Shown here: positions 53,297 to 62,767 of the stretch, piece by piece
How the letters are laid out: each line of letters opens with the position of its first letter
Numbering within the stretch: position 1 is the first letter of the stretch
NCBI GenBank assembly: GCA_003457135.1
Contig: DMSQ01000019.1
Span: forward strand, 1 to 64,000
Direction of reading: 5' to 3'
Source of the DNA: Prolixibacteraceae bacterium
Lineage (GTDB): Bacteria; Bacteroidota; Bacteroidia; Bacteroidales; Prolixibacteraceae
Length of the DNA stretch: 64,000 nucleotides
Program-made: the position numbers and the translations under genes
The notes under the pieces: model-generated
What the model saw: the letters and a program-made list of their open reading frames with translations, nothing else
The model's database searches: none
Told to the model about the DNA's origin: nothing

Positions 53297-54709
53297 TTAT
53301 TTATACAAACAATAAGGATTTCTGTATTCATAACTATACAAACGGTGTTCTGCTGCTTCTTTGTCGTCGCCGAAGCTCAGTGTTGCCGGATTCCAGCTTA
53401 CCGGCCTGCCTAGTTCAGTTGCAATATTTCCGAGGCAACAGACCGTATTGGTGCTGCAACCCACCTCGATTGGAGCAATGGTATCTTTGCGTGAACGAAC
53501 AGAATCAACAAAATTCTGCATATGCGGAGAACTGATTTCAAAACTACCGCCACCTTTAGCGGCATTTTTCTGCATTTCTTCAAACCTTTTTTTACGTTCT
53601 TCCGGAGTCATACTTTTCGGACGTCTGCCAGCCAGTTCTGCCGGAACAAGCGATGCATCGGAACAAGCCAGGTAACCACGGGCAACTTCAATCCAGCCTT
53701 TGGTACCAATAAACTTGATTCCCTGAGCGCCCGGCATATCTTCCAGATAAGGTTGCTCGGTCATTTCAATTCCGTTCAGGTATTTAAAAGTCAGGTATTT
53801 TTGACCGTTATAACCTTTTGGAGTAATCAAAGTCGGGCCGGACCCATCCATACCAATGGCGGCTTGTGAAATGTCGAACATGTGGGCGCCCCAATCGGCG
53901 GTAAATCCATTGCCGGTTTCGCGGTACCAGCGCCATGCACCCCAAAGTTTTTCCCGTTCTTCCGGTTCGAGAGAAATCGGAGGGCAAAGATCGGGATGAT
54001 AATGGATTTTTGAATCATTAAGCGGTCCCATCCACAGGTTAAAATTCAGGTTTCCCGGAATAGGCATTTCCGGCAAATCGAGTGGTTTTGGTGGATCACC
54101 CACTTTAGCATATACCTTTTCAATGTGTCCAATAGCACCAGACTGAACCAATTGGATGGCTTTCTGGAATTCCTTACTTGAGCGTTGCTGGCTACCAACC
54201 TGAACGATCCTTTTGTTTCCGCGGGCCACTTTTACCATCTGAAGGCCTTCAGAAATGGTGAAAGCCAACGGTTTTTGCACATATACATCTTTTCCGGCCT
54301 GGCAGGCATGGATCGTCATCAAGGCATGCCAGTGGTCAGGTGAAGCAACTTCAATTGCATCAATATCTTTACGTTCAAGCAGTTCTTCGTATTGTTCGTA
54401 CATATCGCAGCGGGTTGACTTCGATTTGGTTGCCTGCCAATCCTCCACGCGCTTTTTGAAACGTTGTTGTTTCATGTTGTCAACATCGCAGCAGGCTGCC
54501 ACCTGAATGCCGGGGACACTTCCAAATCCAGCAAAATCGGATAAAGCCTGTTGTCCCAGACCAATAAAGCCCATGACCACTCTGTCACTTGGTGCAATAC
54601 GGACTCCATTTATAGTCCAGCTTGGAAGAATAGTAAGGCCGGTTAAGCCTAATGCTGAAAGTCCCAGAAAATTACGTCTGTTCATTCCATTGTTTGAGTT
54701 TTCATTCAT
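53297..54709 (-). CDS. Tat-exported Gfo/Idh/MocA-family oxidoreductase
   Basis: 470 residues with the Tat motif NRRNFLGLSALGLTGL. The Rossmann NAD(P) domain shows VVMGFIGLGQQALSDF, then VAACCDVD, IDAIEVASPDHWHALM with the His common to this subgroup, and VYVQKPLAFTISEG, the EKP-type motif with Q for E. The C-terminal GFO_IDH_MocA_C2-like domain has TGNGFTADWGAHMFDISQ. Family members oxidise or reduce sugar hydroxyl groups, often at C3. Export of an NAD-dependent enzyme suggests tightly bound cofactor. It lies between a GH31 and an exported TIM-barrel isomerase. Confidence 0.92.
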   Translation of the reverse strand: MNENSNNGMNRRNFLGLSALGLTGLTILPSWTINGVRIAPSDRVVMGFIGLGQQALSDFAGFGSVPGIQVAACCDVDNMKQQRFKKRVEDWQATKSKSTRCDMYEQYEELLERKDIDAIEVASPDHWHALMTIHACQAGKDVYVQKPLAFTISEGLQMVKVARGNKRIVQVGSQQRSSKEFQKAIQLVQSGAIGHIEKVYAKVGDPPKPLDLPEMPIPGNLNFNLWMGPLNDSKIHYHPDLCPPISLEPEEREKLWGAWRWYRETGNGFTADWGAHMFDISQAAIGMDGSGPTLITPKGYNGQKYLTFKYLNGIEMTEQPYLEDMPGAQGIKFIGTKGWIEVARGYLACSDASLVPAELAGRRPKSMTPEERKKRFEEMQKNAAKGGGSFEISSPHMQNFVDSVRSRKDTIAPIEVGCSTNTVCCLGNIATELGRPVSWNPATLSFGDDKEAAEHRLYSYEYRNPYCLYK

Positions 54710-55196
54710 CGGTAAAATAGATTTAGTTTGTATTTTATGTTAGCTGTTTATCACAAAAGCAGAAAATGTATTCCCTTTTTATTAAACATGAAAGATAATA
54801 ATTCATGCTTTTGAATCAAAGTGTGTCATATTGACGCAATGATAGTTTTTTTATTCCGAAATAGGATAAAATTTGTTTTTGTTATAAAACATATACAGGG
54901 ATAAATTCGGGCCTTTAATTGTATTGTTCCTGAAGTTGATCTCCACTGATTTTAAGTTTTTTAGCCTTATGAATAGAACATCAGTGAAATATAAAACCCC
55001 CATGCTATTGCTAGCAAAGGGGGTAGACTTAAAATTTCATTCATTGATTAAGTTTGGGATTGAAAATCCATATCAAAGCGGTGCAGATTTCACATCTACT
55101 CCAGCCGCGCTGAATAACATCGGGCATATCCGAAAGGGCTTGTTTGCAGGCCGCAGATTATTGCAGCCTTAATAAGTTTTTCGGGTTCATTTTGAT
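54710..55196. other. 487-base gap between GH31 and oxidoreductase genes
   Basis: I see no convincing gene. A short + strand frame at 54924-55172 has no family features. A hairpin ACCCCC (54996-55001) / GGGGGT (55019-55024) is the only clear structure and may be a terminator or processing site for GH31 mRNA. The part next to 54709 is AT-rich and probably carries the promoter of the oxidoreductase gene. Confidence 0.5.
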
Positions 55197-57734
55197 TTAT
55201 TTTCTGATGACAATTTCAGTCGGCAAACCATTGTCCTGCCATTTTACCCAACAGATGTTCGTCTGTTTATCCAAACTCCAGACAGCTTTTTCTGAAATTT
55301 CATACCACCCCTTTTCGAGTTTATCAAGACTGGTCAATTTCAGTTTGACCGAATTCAAAACGACCGATTGCGGAGCCTGTTCCAGATGTATTTTGAATCC
55401 AATATTCCGGTCAGTTTCAGGATTACGTCCGTTTTCGTTGTGACGAAGAACACTTACTTTCCATTCTTCTTTGGCTGATACCCATTTCACTTCGGTTTTA
55501 CTGCAAATGTCCTTTTTATAATTATTCGTTTCACCATCATCTTCATACAGTGTAAAAGTTGCAGAACGACCTTCTTTTGCAGGAAAAACCTCGAACCAAA
55601 CGGGTGCATTCTTCTTTTCTCCGATGTACTGCATCACTGGCATTTGCGGAATAATTGATCCTTGTTTCACGAAAAGCGGAGTGGTTTCCAACGATACAGG
55701 ATAATCAATCCACTGTTTGCCCTGATAGCTTTTTTGCGGATGATTAAAATCGATCCATTCGCCTTCGGGCAAATATATTTTCTTTGAAATAGCGCTTTGT
55801 TCCATTACCGGAGCCACCAGCAATTCTTTACCAAACAGAAATTGCGAATTCAGGTTGAACGTTTCCGGATCGTCCTGATATTCGAGCATCAGCGCACGCA
55901 TCAATGGTAATCCGGTTTCATAGGCTTGTCGGGCATAAGTATAAATGTATGGGAACAACTGATATTTCATCTCAATCGCTTTTTTACAAATAGCTTCAGT
56001 TTCAGTTCCAAAGAGCCAGGGTTCAACGGCATTGTTTCCTTCGTGATGAATCCGGCTCAACGGATTAAAAGCGCCAAATTGCAACCACCGGACATAGAGT
56101 TCGCTCATCGCCTCATAATCTTTGATATCGCCGCAATAGCCTGAAATGTCGCAGCTCCAGAACGGGATTCCGCCCATACCAGCCGAAAGTGCCAACGGTA
56201 TCTGATTTTCCAGCTTTTCCCAGCCATCCAATACATTGTTCCCATCGCCTGCATCGCCAGACCAGCCAAAGGTGTAGCGCTGCATTCCAGCAAAAGCTGC
56301 GCGGGTCATTTGAAAAATACGGGTATTGGGATTTCGTTTTTCAAATTGTTCGGTAACCACTTTGTCCCAGGTCAGGCCATACACATTGTGAATCTCGTTG
56401 TGCATACCTAAATGATGCTTCATAAACAACCGATCAGTACTTTCTTCGTTGGTCCAGGCTGGTTCGCCCATGTCAGTCCAAAAACCCCGAACACCATCAT
56501 CCAGTACTTTTTGCTGATAAGTACCCCACCAGTCCGCCACTTCAGGATTGGTAAAATCGACCACCCCACAATTGCCACCCCACGGCCAAGGCATATCGTA
56601 AGTCTTTCCGGTGCGGATATCTTTGGCAAAATAGCCCAGCGAATCGGCTTCCTGCCACTGGTTCTTTGCGTTTGGAGTAATTGCTGAGTGCCAGTCTAAC
56701 GAATTGCCTTTTGAGACTACCGGATCCTGGGAAACGATTACTTTAAAGCCTATGTCAGCCAGATCAGCCACCATCGCCCGTGGATTTTCATAAGCCCCGG
56801 GATTCCATTTAAAATCCTGAAGATGCTCAGTCCAGCCAATATCCTGAAAAATAATGTCGCAAGGGATTTGGCGGTCGCGGTAACCTTTGGCAATTTCGCG
56901 GGTTAACTTTTCGTTGGTGAGCATTCCGCGGCATTGCGAGAATCCCATCGCCCAGGCCGGTGGCATGATCGGTTTTCCGGTCAGTTCCATGTACCGGCCA
57001 ATTATTTGCTTATAAGTTGGGCCAAAAATGAAATAATAAACCATTTCGCCTCCGGGTGCCGAAAACGAAAAATAATTTTTGTCTTCCAAGCCAAAGTCAA
57101 AATCAGTTTTAAACGTATTATCGAAGAAAATTCCATAACCCGCACTGCTCATGAAGAACGGGATACTTTTATAGAGTGGATCTTGATTTAGCTCATAACA
57201 CGGATTATCGCTGTTCCACATTTTGAAACGGCTCCCAATACGGTTGATTGGCCCGTTTTTTTCTCCGAGTCCATAGATTCGTTCACCCGGGCGCAAAGTT
57301 TTATAACTGGACATTTTCGATGAGTCCTTCTCAAAACCTCGATTTTGGAAATCTTCCATCAGCAGTTTCTGGTACTTGTCGAAAATACGAATCTGAAACG
57401 GTGATTTATTGATCCGGACAATGAGATCGCCGGTATAAATTTCGAAGCTCTGTGGCAGTTCCGAAATATTCAATTTATCTGTTGAATTTCCGTCTTTGAT
57501 CACTGCAAATGATTCATTGTTTCGCTTTAAACTATCCTGATCGTACCAGATTTTCAGTATTCCGGAATCAATCTGTTCCAACTGAACTTTTATTTGGTTT
57601 TCGCAATTGAAAACGGCTTTATTGCCTTTCGTTTCATAGGAAAGGCAGTTGCCAATCTGCAATTTCCCCTGAGCATAAATTTCTGTGGAGAAAAGCATTG
57701 AAAGAATTAAAAATCTAAATATCAGCTTGTTCAT
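55197..57734 (-). CDS. GH31 alpha-glucosidase-like enzyme, exported
   Basis: 845 residues with a signal peptide (ending EIYAQ). The layout is typical of GH31: N-terminal beta-sandwich (about 30-210), TIM barrel (about 220-580) and distal beta domains. The catalytic nucleophile is Asp421 in GFWTDMGEPAW and the acid/base Asp494 in WSGDAGD. Also visible: PPAWAMGFSQCRGML and IPFWSCDISGYCG. Members release alpha-linked glucose or xylose from chain ends. Next to a GH66 and SusCDE, it probably finishes isomalto-oligosaccharides made from dextran (inference); alpha-xylosidase activity is the main alternative. Confidence 0.94.
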   Translation of the reverse strand: MNKLIFRFLILSMLFSTEIYAQGKLQIGNCLSYETKGNKAVFNCENQIKVQLEQIDSGILKIWYDQDSLKRNNESFAVIKDGNSTDKLNISELPQSFEIYTGDLIVRINKSPFQIRIFDKYQKLLMEDFQNRGFEKDSSKMSSYKTLRPGERIYGLGEKNGPINRIGSRFKMWNSDNPCYELNQDPLYKSIPFFMSSAGYGIFFDNTFKTDFDFGLEDKNYFSFSAPGGEMVYYFIFGPTYKQIIGRYMELTGKPIMPPAWAMGFSQCRGMLTNEKLTREIAKGYRDRQIPCDIIFQDIGWTEHLQDFKWNPGAYENPRAMVADLADIGFKVIVSQDPVVSKGNSLDWHSAITPNAKNQWQEADSLGYFAKDIRTGKTYDMPWPWGGNCGVVDFTNPEVADWWGTYQQKVLDDGVRGFWTDMGEPAWTNEESTDRLFMKHHLGMHNEIHNVYGLTWDKVVTEQFEKRNPNTRIFQMTRAAFAGMQRYTFGWSGDAGDGNNVLDGWEKLENQIPLALSAGMGGIPFWSCDISGYCGDIKDYEAMSELYVRWLQFGAFNPLSRIHHEGNNAVEPWLFGTETEAICKKAIEMKYQLFPYIYTYARQAYETGLPLMRALMLEYQDDPETFNLNSQFLFGKELLVAPVMEQSAISKKIYLPEGEWIDFNHPQKSYQGKQWIDYPVSLETTPLFVKQGSIIPQMPVMQYIGEKKNAPVWFEVFPAKEGRSATFTLYEDDGETNNYKKDICSKTEVKWVSAKEEWKVSVLRHNENGRNPETDRNIGFKIHLEQAPQSVVLNSVKLKLTSLDKLEKGWYEISEKAVWSLDKQTNICWVKWQDNGLPTEIVIRK

Positions 57735-57825
57735 CGGACTTGTTATTTAAAGTTATAGAGGCGAAAAATGCCGGGAAGACATTTTTTTTGCCTTCTTAAT
57801 TTTCAGAATGGATGAATGAAAATGT

Positions 57826-59598
57826 TTAATATTCAACCACAATCATGACCCAATATTGAAGTTCGGGCAGGGTAAAACTTACTTTATTTCCGGTTTGCAC
57901 AAAGTTCAGAGAGCGCGATGCCCCACCAATAATATCGGGAGAAGCCATCCACATCTTCTTAACGGCGGCATTGCTGGTTAACATGAGCCGGGCATCTTTG
58001 ATCAGGACCGGCGCTGCCTGAATACCCGTGTTATCGCGCCAATTCTGAGTGGTCGAATTTGTAAAATTGATCAGGTGAATGACCTGAGTGTTTTCTACCT
58101 TTTTCCCGAAGGCGGCAACAGTTCCCTGAGATACAGGCCAGACGCCAATCAGCATTTTATGATCTGAAGAAGTGAGTGTTACATTATTGAAAGCGCCTCC
58201 ATCGCGAAGTAAATTTTGGTATGCCACCAAAAAGTCGTAATAATTAACCAAAGCGCTTTTGAGATCATCCTTCATACTCAAGTTGCTATTCGGAAAATAT
58301 TCTTTTCCCAGCATGTGCTCACCCAATTCCAAATGCGCACCGCCAAAGGCGAAAATGACAGCATTGGCCATCAACACGGAAGGAGTATTAAAATAGCCAT
58401 TGTTATTGGCCAGATCGTAATTCATATAAGCGGCTAAAACCGTATTCTTCGTATTGTTGCTGTACACATTATTCTGCTGAATCAGGTTTGAAAGATCGCT
58501 GTAACTGTCAAAAGGCCCCCAGACTTCGGTGTAAAGAAAATCTGCTGAAGATTCGGCAATACCTTTCTGACCGTATTGAGACACGGCATTCATTACGATA
58601 TCCTTTTGTGGCTCATCTGCTTTTACTGCATCTATAAACGGTTTGTAGGTTTGTGAAAGATTCAGAAAAGTACCATCGTATCTGTAACGGGCGCCCCTGT
58701 CGCCCAACTGGTCCATGTGAAAACCATCGAAATCAAGAAACTGGAATACCTTTCTGTTTTCATTTTCAAGGTACTGCTGCCATGCCTGATTCGAAGGATC
58801 GAGCAAATAAATATTGCTCAGAAACGGTGATGAAAGCGGATGAAAATCCCGGTTCGCATGTGTGTTATCGGTAAAAACATACCATTCTTTCTGCACCCCG
58901 TCGGCTTCAGCATTGTCCCAGGCCCCATAAACCAGATTGTAGAACATCGCTTTCATATTTCGACTGTGAGCAGCGCTGATATATTTTTGCACCGTCCTGA
59001 AAAAAATATCCCTGTTAATGATGTCTTTCCAGGCGCTTGCAGGAGTTGAACCGATCAATGGCAGTGGTTTATGGTGTTTGTTGTGCCAATCGTAAAACTG
59101 CAGACCGTTGATGTGGAACCTGTTCAGATTGTTGATTACGCCATTTATTTCCGTATCGCTTAACTGAGGAAATTTGGATAAAAACCCGTATCTCGGAAAT
59201 TTTTTCCAGTTGGAAGAAACATCAACGGCGATGGTCGAATAAATAGTTTCTTTTCCATCAGACGTAGAATAAACTTCGGCCATATAACCGCTGTAATCTG
59301 TCGCCGGTGTTGTCCATTTCCAGCTTGAGCCAGCTACTGAAGACTCAGATAAAACAGAGTTCTGGTATTTGTACCTCACCTTTGCAGAAGAAGGAAGTGC
59401 GGAATTATCAATCGTAAAAGTCACCTCATCGCCAGGGCTGTAAGCTGCTTTATTTGTTGCAATTGTAATGTTGCTGTATGATGGTGTAGCCGTATTTGCA
59501 AGGACATCCGGAGGCGTATCCACTGAATCCTTATTTTTATCACAGGAAAAACATCCAATTGCAACCGATACTATTAAATAAATCCTTCTCAACCTCAT
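57826..59598 (-). CDS. GH66 dextranase-like lipoprotein
   Basis: 590 residues with a lipoprotein signal (lipobox GCFSC). A beta-sandwich domain (about 40-130) is followed by the GH66 TIM barrel (RYGFLSKFPQLSDTEIN..., about 140-460) and a C-terminal beta domain. The nucleophile is Asp296 in FDGFHMDQLGDRG and the acid/base Glu358 in FLYTEVWGP. GH66 enzymes cut alpha-1,6-glucan (dextran) internally or make cycloisomalto-oligosaccharides; no CITase-type CBM35 insert is visible, so plain endo-dextranase is favoured. Surface display as a lipoprotein beside SusE fits cutting glycan before import. Confidence 0.9.
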   Translation of the reverse strand: MRLRRIYLIVSVAIGCFSCDKNKDSVDTPPDVLANTATPSYSNITIATNKAAYSPGDEVTFTIDNSALPSSAKVRYKYQNSVLSESSVAGSSWKWTTPATDYSGYMAEVYSTSDGKETIYSTIAVDVSSNWKKFPRYGFLSKFPQLSDTEINGVINNLNRFHINGLQFYDWHNKHHKPLPLIGSTPASAWKDIINRDIFFRTVQKYISAAHSRNMKAMFYNLVYGAWDNAEADGVQKEWYVFTDNTHANRDFHPLSSPFLSNIYLLDPSNQAWQQYLENENRKVFQFLDFDGFHMDQLGDRGARYRYDGTFLNLSQTYKPFIDAVKADEPQKDIVMNAVSQYGQKGIAESSADFLYTEVWGPFDSYSDLSNLIQQNNVYSNNTKNTVLAAYMNYDLANNNGYFNTPSVLMANAVIFAFGGAHLELGEHMLGKEYFPNSNLSMKDDLKSALVNYYDFLVAYQNLLRDGGAFNNVTLTSSDHKMLIGVWPVSQGTVAAFGKKVENTQVIHLINFTNSTTQNWRDNTGIQAAPVLIKDARLMLTSNAAVKKMWMASPDIIGGASRSLNFVQTGNKVSFTLPELQYWVMIVVEY

Positions 59599-59644
59599 CT
59601 CTCAAAAAATTATACTATTGAATTCTCCTGAATATGGTAAAATT

Positions 59645-59780
59645 AGGAGGCTGTCTCAAAAGCGACGCTGTCAGGTCCAATGACGCTGACAGGTCAAACA
59701 GAAGTTGCTTACGAACAACCTGTCAGCGTTTGAAAAACCTGACAACGTTGAACAGAGAACAACCCTTGAGACAACCTCCT
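59645..59780. mobile_element. 136-bp MITE with 15-bp terminal inverted repeats
   Basis: The ends AGGAGGCTGTCTCAA (59645-59659) and TTGAGACAACCTCCT (59766-59780) are inverted with one mismatch. Both sides are flanked by AAATT, a possible 5-bp target duplication. No coding frame is inside; two CTGTCAG/CTGACAG-type inner repeats are. It would be moved in trans by an IS with similar ends, which is not in this window. It sits between the SusE-like gene and the GH66 gene. Confidence 0.75.
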
Positions 59781-59793
59781 AAATTTTTCATCC

Positions 59794-61239
59794 TTATTGC
59801 TTCTGAAAACTTAATGAAAGCGTCTCTACATTAGCCTTGATCACATAGTTTCCATCTGCGGTAATGTTCCATTTATTATCATCGGAAGCTCCTCCTTTAT
59901 GCAGGTACATATGGGTATTATCGGTTTTCATGTACATATCCTGCCCCCAGTCACTGTTGCGGTTTACCGGGAATTTAAACTCACCGGCAACCATAGGCCC
60001 GGCATAAGTAAAAATACACCCGTCAATAGCATCTTCAGTCATCTCAATTGCTTTATCGATGCTCCAGCCAACCGGGGTGGCGCTTCCTACCATGTACAAT
60101 TTCAACCGGTTGATAGATATGGTATTGTCCAACAGGTTGAGGGTAATGGTGTAGTAACCTTTCTTTTCGATGGTCCATTTATTGTCGTCAGAAGCTCCGC
60201 CTTTGTGCAGATACATGTGCGAATCGTCTGTTTTCATAAACATATCCTGCCCCCAGTCACTGTTGCGGTTCACCGGAAATTTGAATTCACCGGCCTTCAT
60301 TGCTCCCGAATAGGAGAATAAATATGGATTGTCCGGATTTTGTACTAACTGCGTGGCATTCGAGATATCCCAACCATTTGGAGCTGAACTGCCAACCAGA
60401 TAAATCGCGCTGTAGGCCGGCAAGTCCACTTTCTTGATTGTTATTGTAAGATCCAGCAAGCTTACGGTTATTTTGTAAACGGCTGTTTCGCTGATAGTAA
60501 ACTTGTTATCCGGTTGGCTGGACAAGGTACGGTAAACCAGATGCGAATCGTCAGCACCTTTCTGATAAGAAGGAAGCAATTGCCCTAAAGCAGTGATAAA
60601 TTTCAGGTCACCGGCATTCAAAGCTCCCTGATAAACAAAAACAGTAGGATCACTTTGAGGGCTCAATGCCAATGCAGTTCCTGCATCCCAGCCATTGGGA
60701 GAAGCATCTCCAAACAGATATAAGGTTTTGCTTACCGGCTGATAAGGAGTTACTGAAAAACTATAGTCGGCTGATATGTCTTTTGTTTCCGGATTGGTCG
60801 AAATTGTTGCGACCACCCGTGCATCAAGCTGGGTTACCGTATTGGGCGCTGCTTTCCATGTATTCAGCAGGTAATTATTCAAATCCTCCACTTTTAAACT
60901 TTTTGCATATACCCCTTTACCCATTTCAAAATTCACCGGGCTGGCAAAACCATTCCCTTTTTTATCAACCTGAAGGAGATAAGAAATTGAGGCTCCTGTT
61001 CCCTGATTGGTTCCGGTGGTCCAGATGAAATTTACAGCACTGTTAGCAGCTTCTTTCTGAGTTAAAACCAGCTCACTTTTTGTGGCAGTAAGAGCCAGTG
61101 GTTCTGCCAAAGGAATTTTGAATTCGTCATATTGTTCACAAGATGTGACCAATATCAATAAGGCAGCTATCAATCCAATCCCGGAGTATAATTGTCTGGC
61201 ATTTTGCATGAAAATGCGCTTTATATTTAGATTTTTCAT
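59794..61239 (-). CDS. SusE/SusF-like surface glycan-binding lipoprotein
   Basis: 481 residues with a lipoprotein signal (LVTSCEQY; a Met at 61209 is an alternative start). An N-terminal Ig-like domain (about 40-150) is followed by three starch-binding-like modules starting YLFGDASPNGWD, YLVGSSAPNGWD and YMVGSATPVGWS. The last two are near duplicates and share AGEFKFPVNRNSDWGQDM. Aromatic residues (Trp, Tyr) in each are suited for glucan stacking. SusE/F proteins hold alpha-glucan at the cell surface for SusCD. It follows susD by 34 bases. Confidence 0.92.
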   Translation of the reverse strand: MKNLNIKRIFMQNARQLYSGIGLIAALLILVTSCEQYDEFKIPLAEPLALTATKSELVLTQKEAANSAVNFIWTTGTNQGTGASISYLLQVDKKGNGFASPVNFEMGKGVYAKSLKVEDLNNYLLNTWKAAPNTVTQLDARVVATISTNPETKDISADYSFSVTPYQPVSKTLYLFGDASPNGWDAGTALALSPQSDPTVFVYQGALNAGDLKFITALGQLLPSYQKGADDSHLVYRTLSSQPDNKFTISETAVYKITVSLLDLTITIKKVDLPAYSAIYLVGSSAPNGWDISNATQLVQNPDNPYLFSYSGAMKAGEFKFPVNRNSDWGQDMFMKTDDSHMYLHKGGASDDNKWTIEKKGYYTITLNLLDNTISINRLKLYMVGSATPVGWSIDKAIEMTEDAIDGCIFTYAGPMVAGEFKFPVNRNSDWGQDMYMKTDNTHMYLHKGGASDDNKWNITADGNYVIKANVETLSLSFQKQ

Positions 61240-61272
61240 TTTTTCTATGTTTTAAATAGCGTTAATCAGGAA

Positions 61273-62748
61273 TTAATAACCGGTATTTTGTGTCAGGTTC
61301 GGATTGGCATCCCGTTCTTTTTGCGGAACCGGGAACAATAAGAATTTCGAACTCATATTCGATTTCCCGATTGATTTCAGGAAATCTATACCGTACTGTC
61401 CGTTATTTACCCGGATAAGGTCAAACCAGCGTTGTCCTTCGAATGCCAGTTCCATGCGACGTTCTTTCAGCACTTTTTCGCGAAATGCATCTTTGGTCAG
61501 GCCAGTCACATTTCCCAAACCGGCACGGGTGCGAACTTCATTCAGCGGTCCAGCAGCTTCGGCTGTCCGGCCAAGTTCGTTTAATGCTTCAGCTTTCATG
61601 AGTAAAACATCAGCATACCGCAACACCGGAAAATTCAGTGGACTGTTGTCATAAGAAGGTACGGCAGATAATGGCACCAAAAACTTGCGCAAATTGTATC
61701 CGGTCATGGACCAGGATTTTTTGTAATCCTTTGCATCGAATTTTGGACAGCCATCGTAAAACGCTGTAACATCCTTGCGTAAATCACCTGTTTCATAAGA
61801 ATTTATAAATTCCTGAGTGGGTTGGTTCCATCCCCAACCACCTGCAACCAGATCAGAACCGCGAGGTCCCGTAAAAGTGCTAAGCCATGATGCCTGGTTC
61901 TCGTTGTCCCAAAATCCCATACCGGCATCGCTTACGTACTGAATTTCGAACAACGATTCGTTGGAATTCTCGGTTGAAGAACTAAAGTTATCGCCATAGT
62001 TGGCGTTTAATGAATATCCCAAACTCTTCACCTGATCGCACAAATCGACTACTTTTTGCCAATCGCCTAAAGTCAGGTACACTTTGGCCAGCATCCCTGC
62101 AGCCGATCCTTTGGAGGCTCGTCCAACATCATTGCCTGTATATTGTTCTTTCGGAGGCAATAAAGTAATTGCCTGATTCAGGTCTGAAATAATTTTGGTG
62201 TAAACTTCAGCCTTGGGAGTTCTGAAAGGACGAAGGTCATCGCCAGGTTCAACGGGATTCAGGGTTAATGGTACATCGCCAAAAAACCGGACCAGAATAA
62301 AATAATAGTGTGCGCGCAAAAAGTAAGCTTCGCCCAAAACTCTGTTCTTTACCGTTTCGCTGATAGTCATTTCAGGAACTTTTTGCAAAATGATGTTGCA
62401 CCTAAGGATGCCAGGCCAAGGACCGCGCCACAAATCCAGTACGCCCTGATTGTCGGAAGCGGTTACAAAGTTTGCCTCATCCTGAGTCTCGATTCCGTCT
62501 GTTCCGCCGCCTGCCCCAACAATGCTGTTCCCTGCCATGATGTCGGTTGTCCAGATACGCATATTGTAAAGTTTTGGCCACTGCAAAGGCTGGTAAGCCC
62601 CATTAATTGCAGTTATGGCATCGGTTTCGGTCTGAAAGAAGTTGGAAGTATTGATTGAATCTTCCGGAGATTTGGTAAGAAAGTCTTCGTTGCACGCAAA
62701 AACCAGTGAGGCAAGTACCGCAATTGAAAAATATTTTTTGAGTTTCAT
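61273..62748 (-). CDS. susD: SusD/RagB-family glycan-binding lipoprotein
   Basis: 491 residues from 62748 (MKLKKYFSIAVLASLVFACN), with lipobox FAC. SusD proteins are surface lipoproteins that lid the SusC barrel. Family marks: CNEDFLTKSPEDSINTSNFF and ITAINGAYQPLQ at the start, LGEAYFLRAHYYFILVRFFGDVP in the TPR core, and RYADVLLMKAEALNELG and FEGQRWFDLIRVN near the end. A longer frame to 62790 overlaps no other gene but lacks a signal. It starts 19 bases after susC, so the two are cotranscribed. Confidence 0.96.
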   Translation of the reverse strand: MKLKKYFSIAVLASLVFACNEDFLTKSPEDSINTSNFFQTETDAITAINGAYQPLQWPKLYNMRIWTTDIMAGNSIVGAGGGTDGIETQDEANFVTASDNQGVLDLWRGPWPGILRCNIILQKVPEMTISETVKNRVLGEAYFLRAHYYFILVRFFGDVPLTLNPVEPGDDLRPFRTPKAEVYTKIISDLNQAITLLPPKEQYTGNDVGRASKGSAAGMLAKVYLTLGDWQKVVDLCDQVKSLGYSLNANYGDNFSSSTENSNESLFEIQYVSDAGMGFWDNENQASWLSTFTGPRGSDLVAGGWGWNQPTQEFINSYETGDLRKDVTAFYDGCPKFDAKDYKKSWSMTGYNLRKFLVPLSAVPSYDNSPLNFPVLRYADVLLMKAEALNELGRTAEAAGPLNEVRTRAGLGNVTGLTKDAFREKVLKERRMELAFEGQRWFDLIRVNNGQYGIDFLKSIGKSNMSSKFLLFPVPQKERDANPNLTQNTGY

Positions 62749-62767
62749 TGTTTTTCGTTTTAAAAGG

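Noticed and set aside
54924..55172. Open frame of 82 codons on the + strand between GH31 and the oxidoreductase
   Set aside because: No domain, signal peptide or start context; overlaps a hairpin and opposes the surrounding genes.
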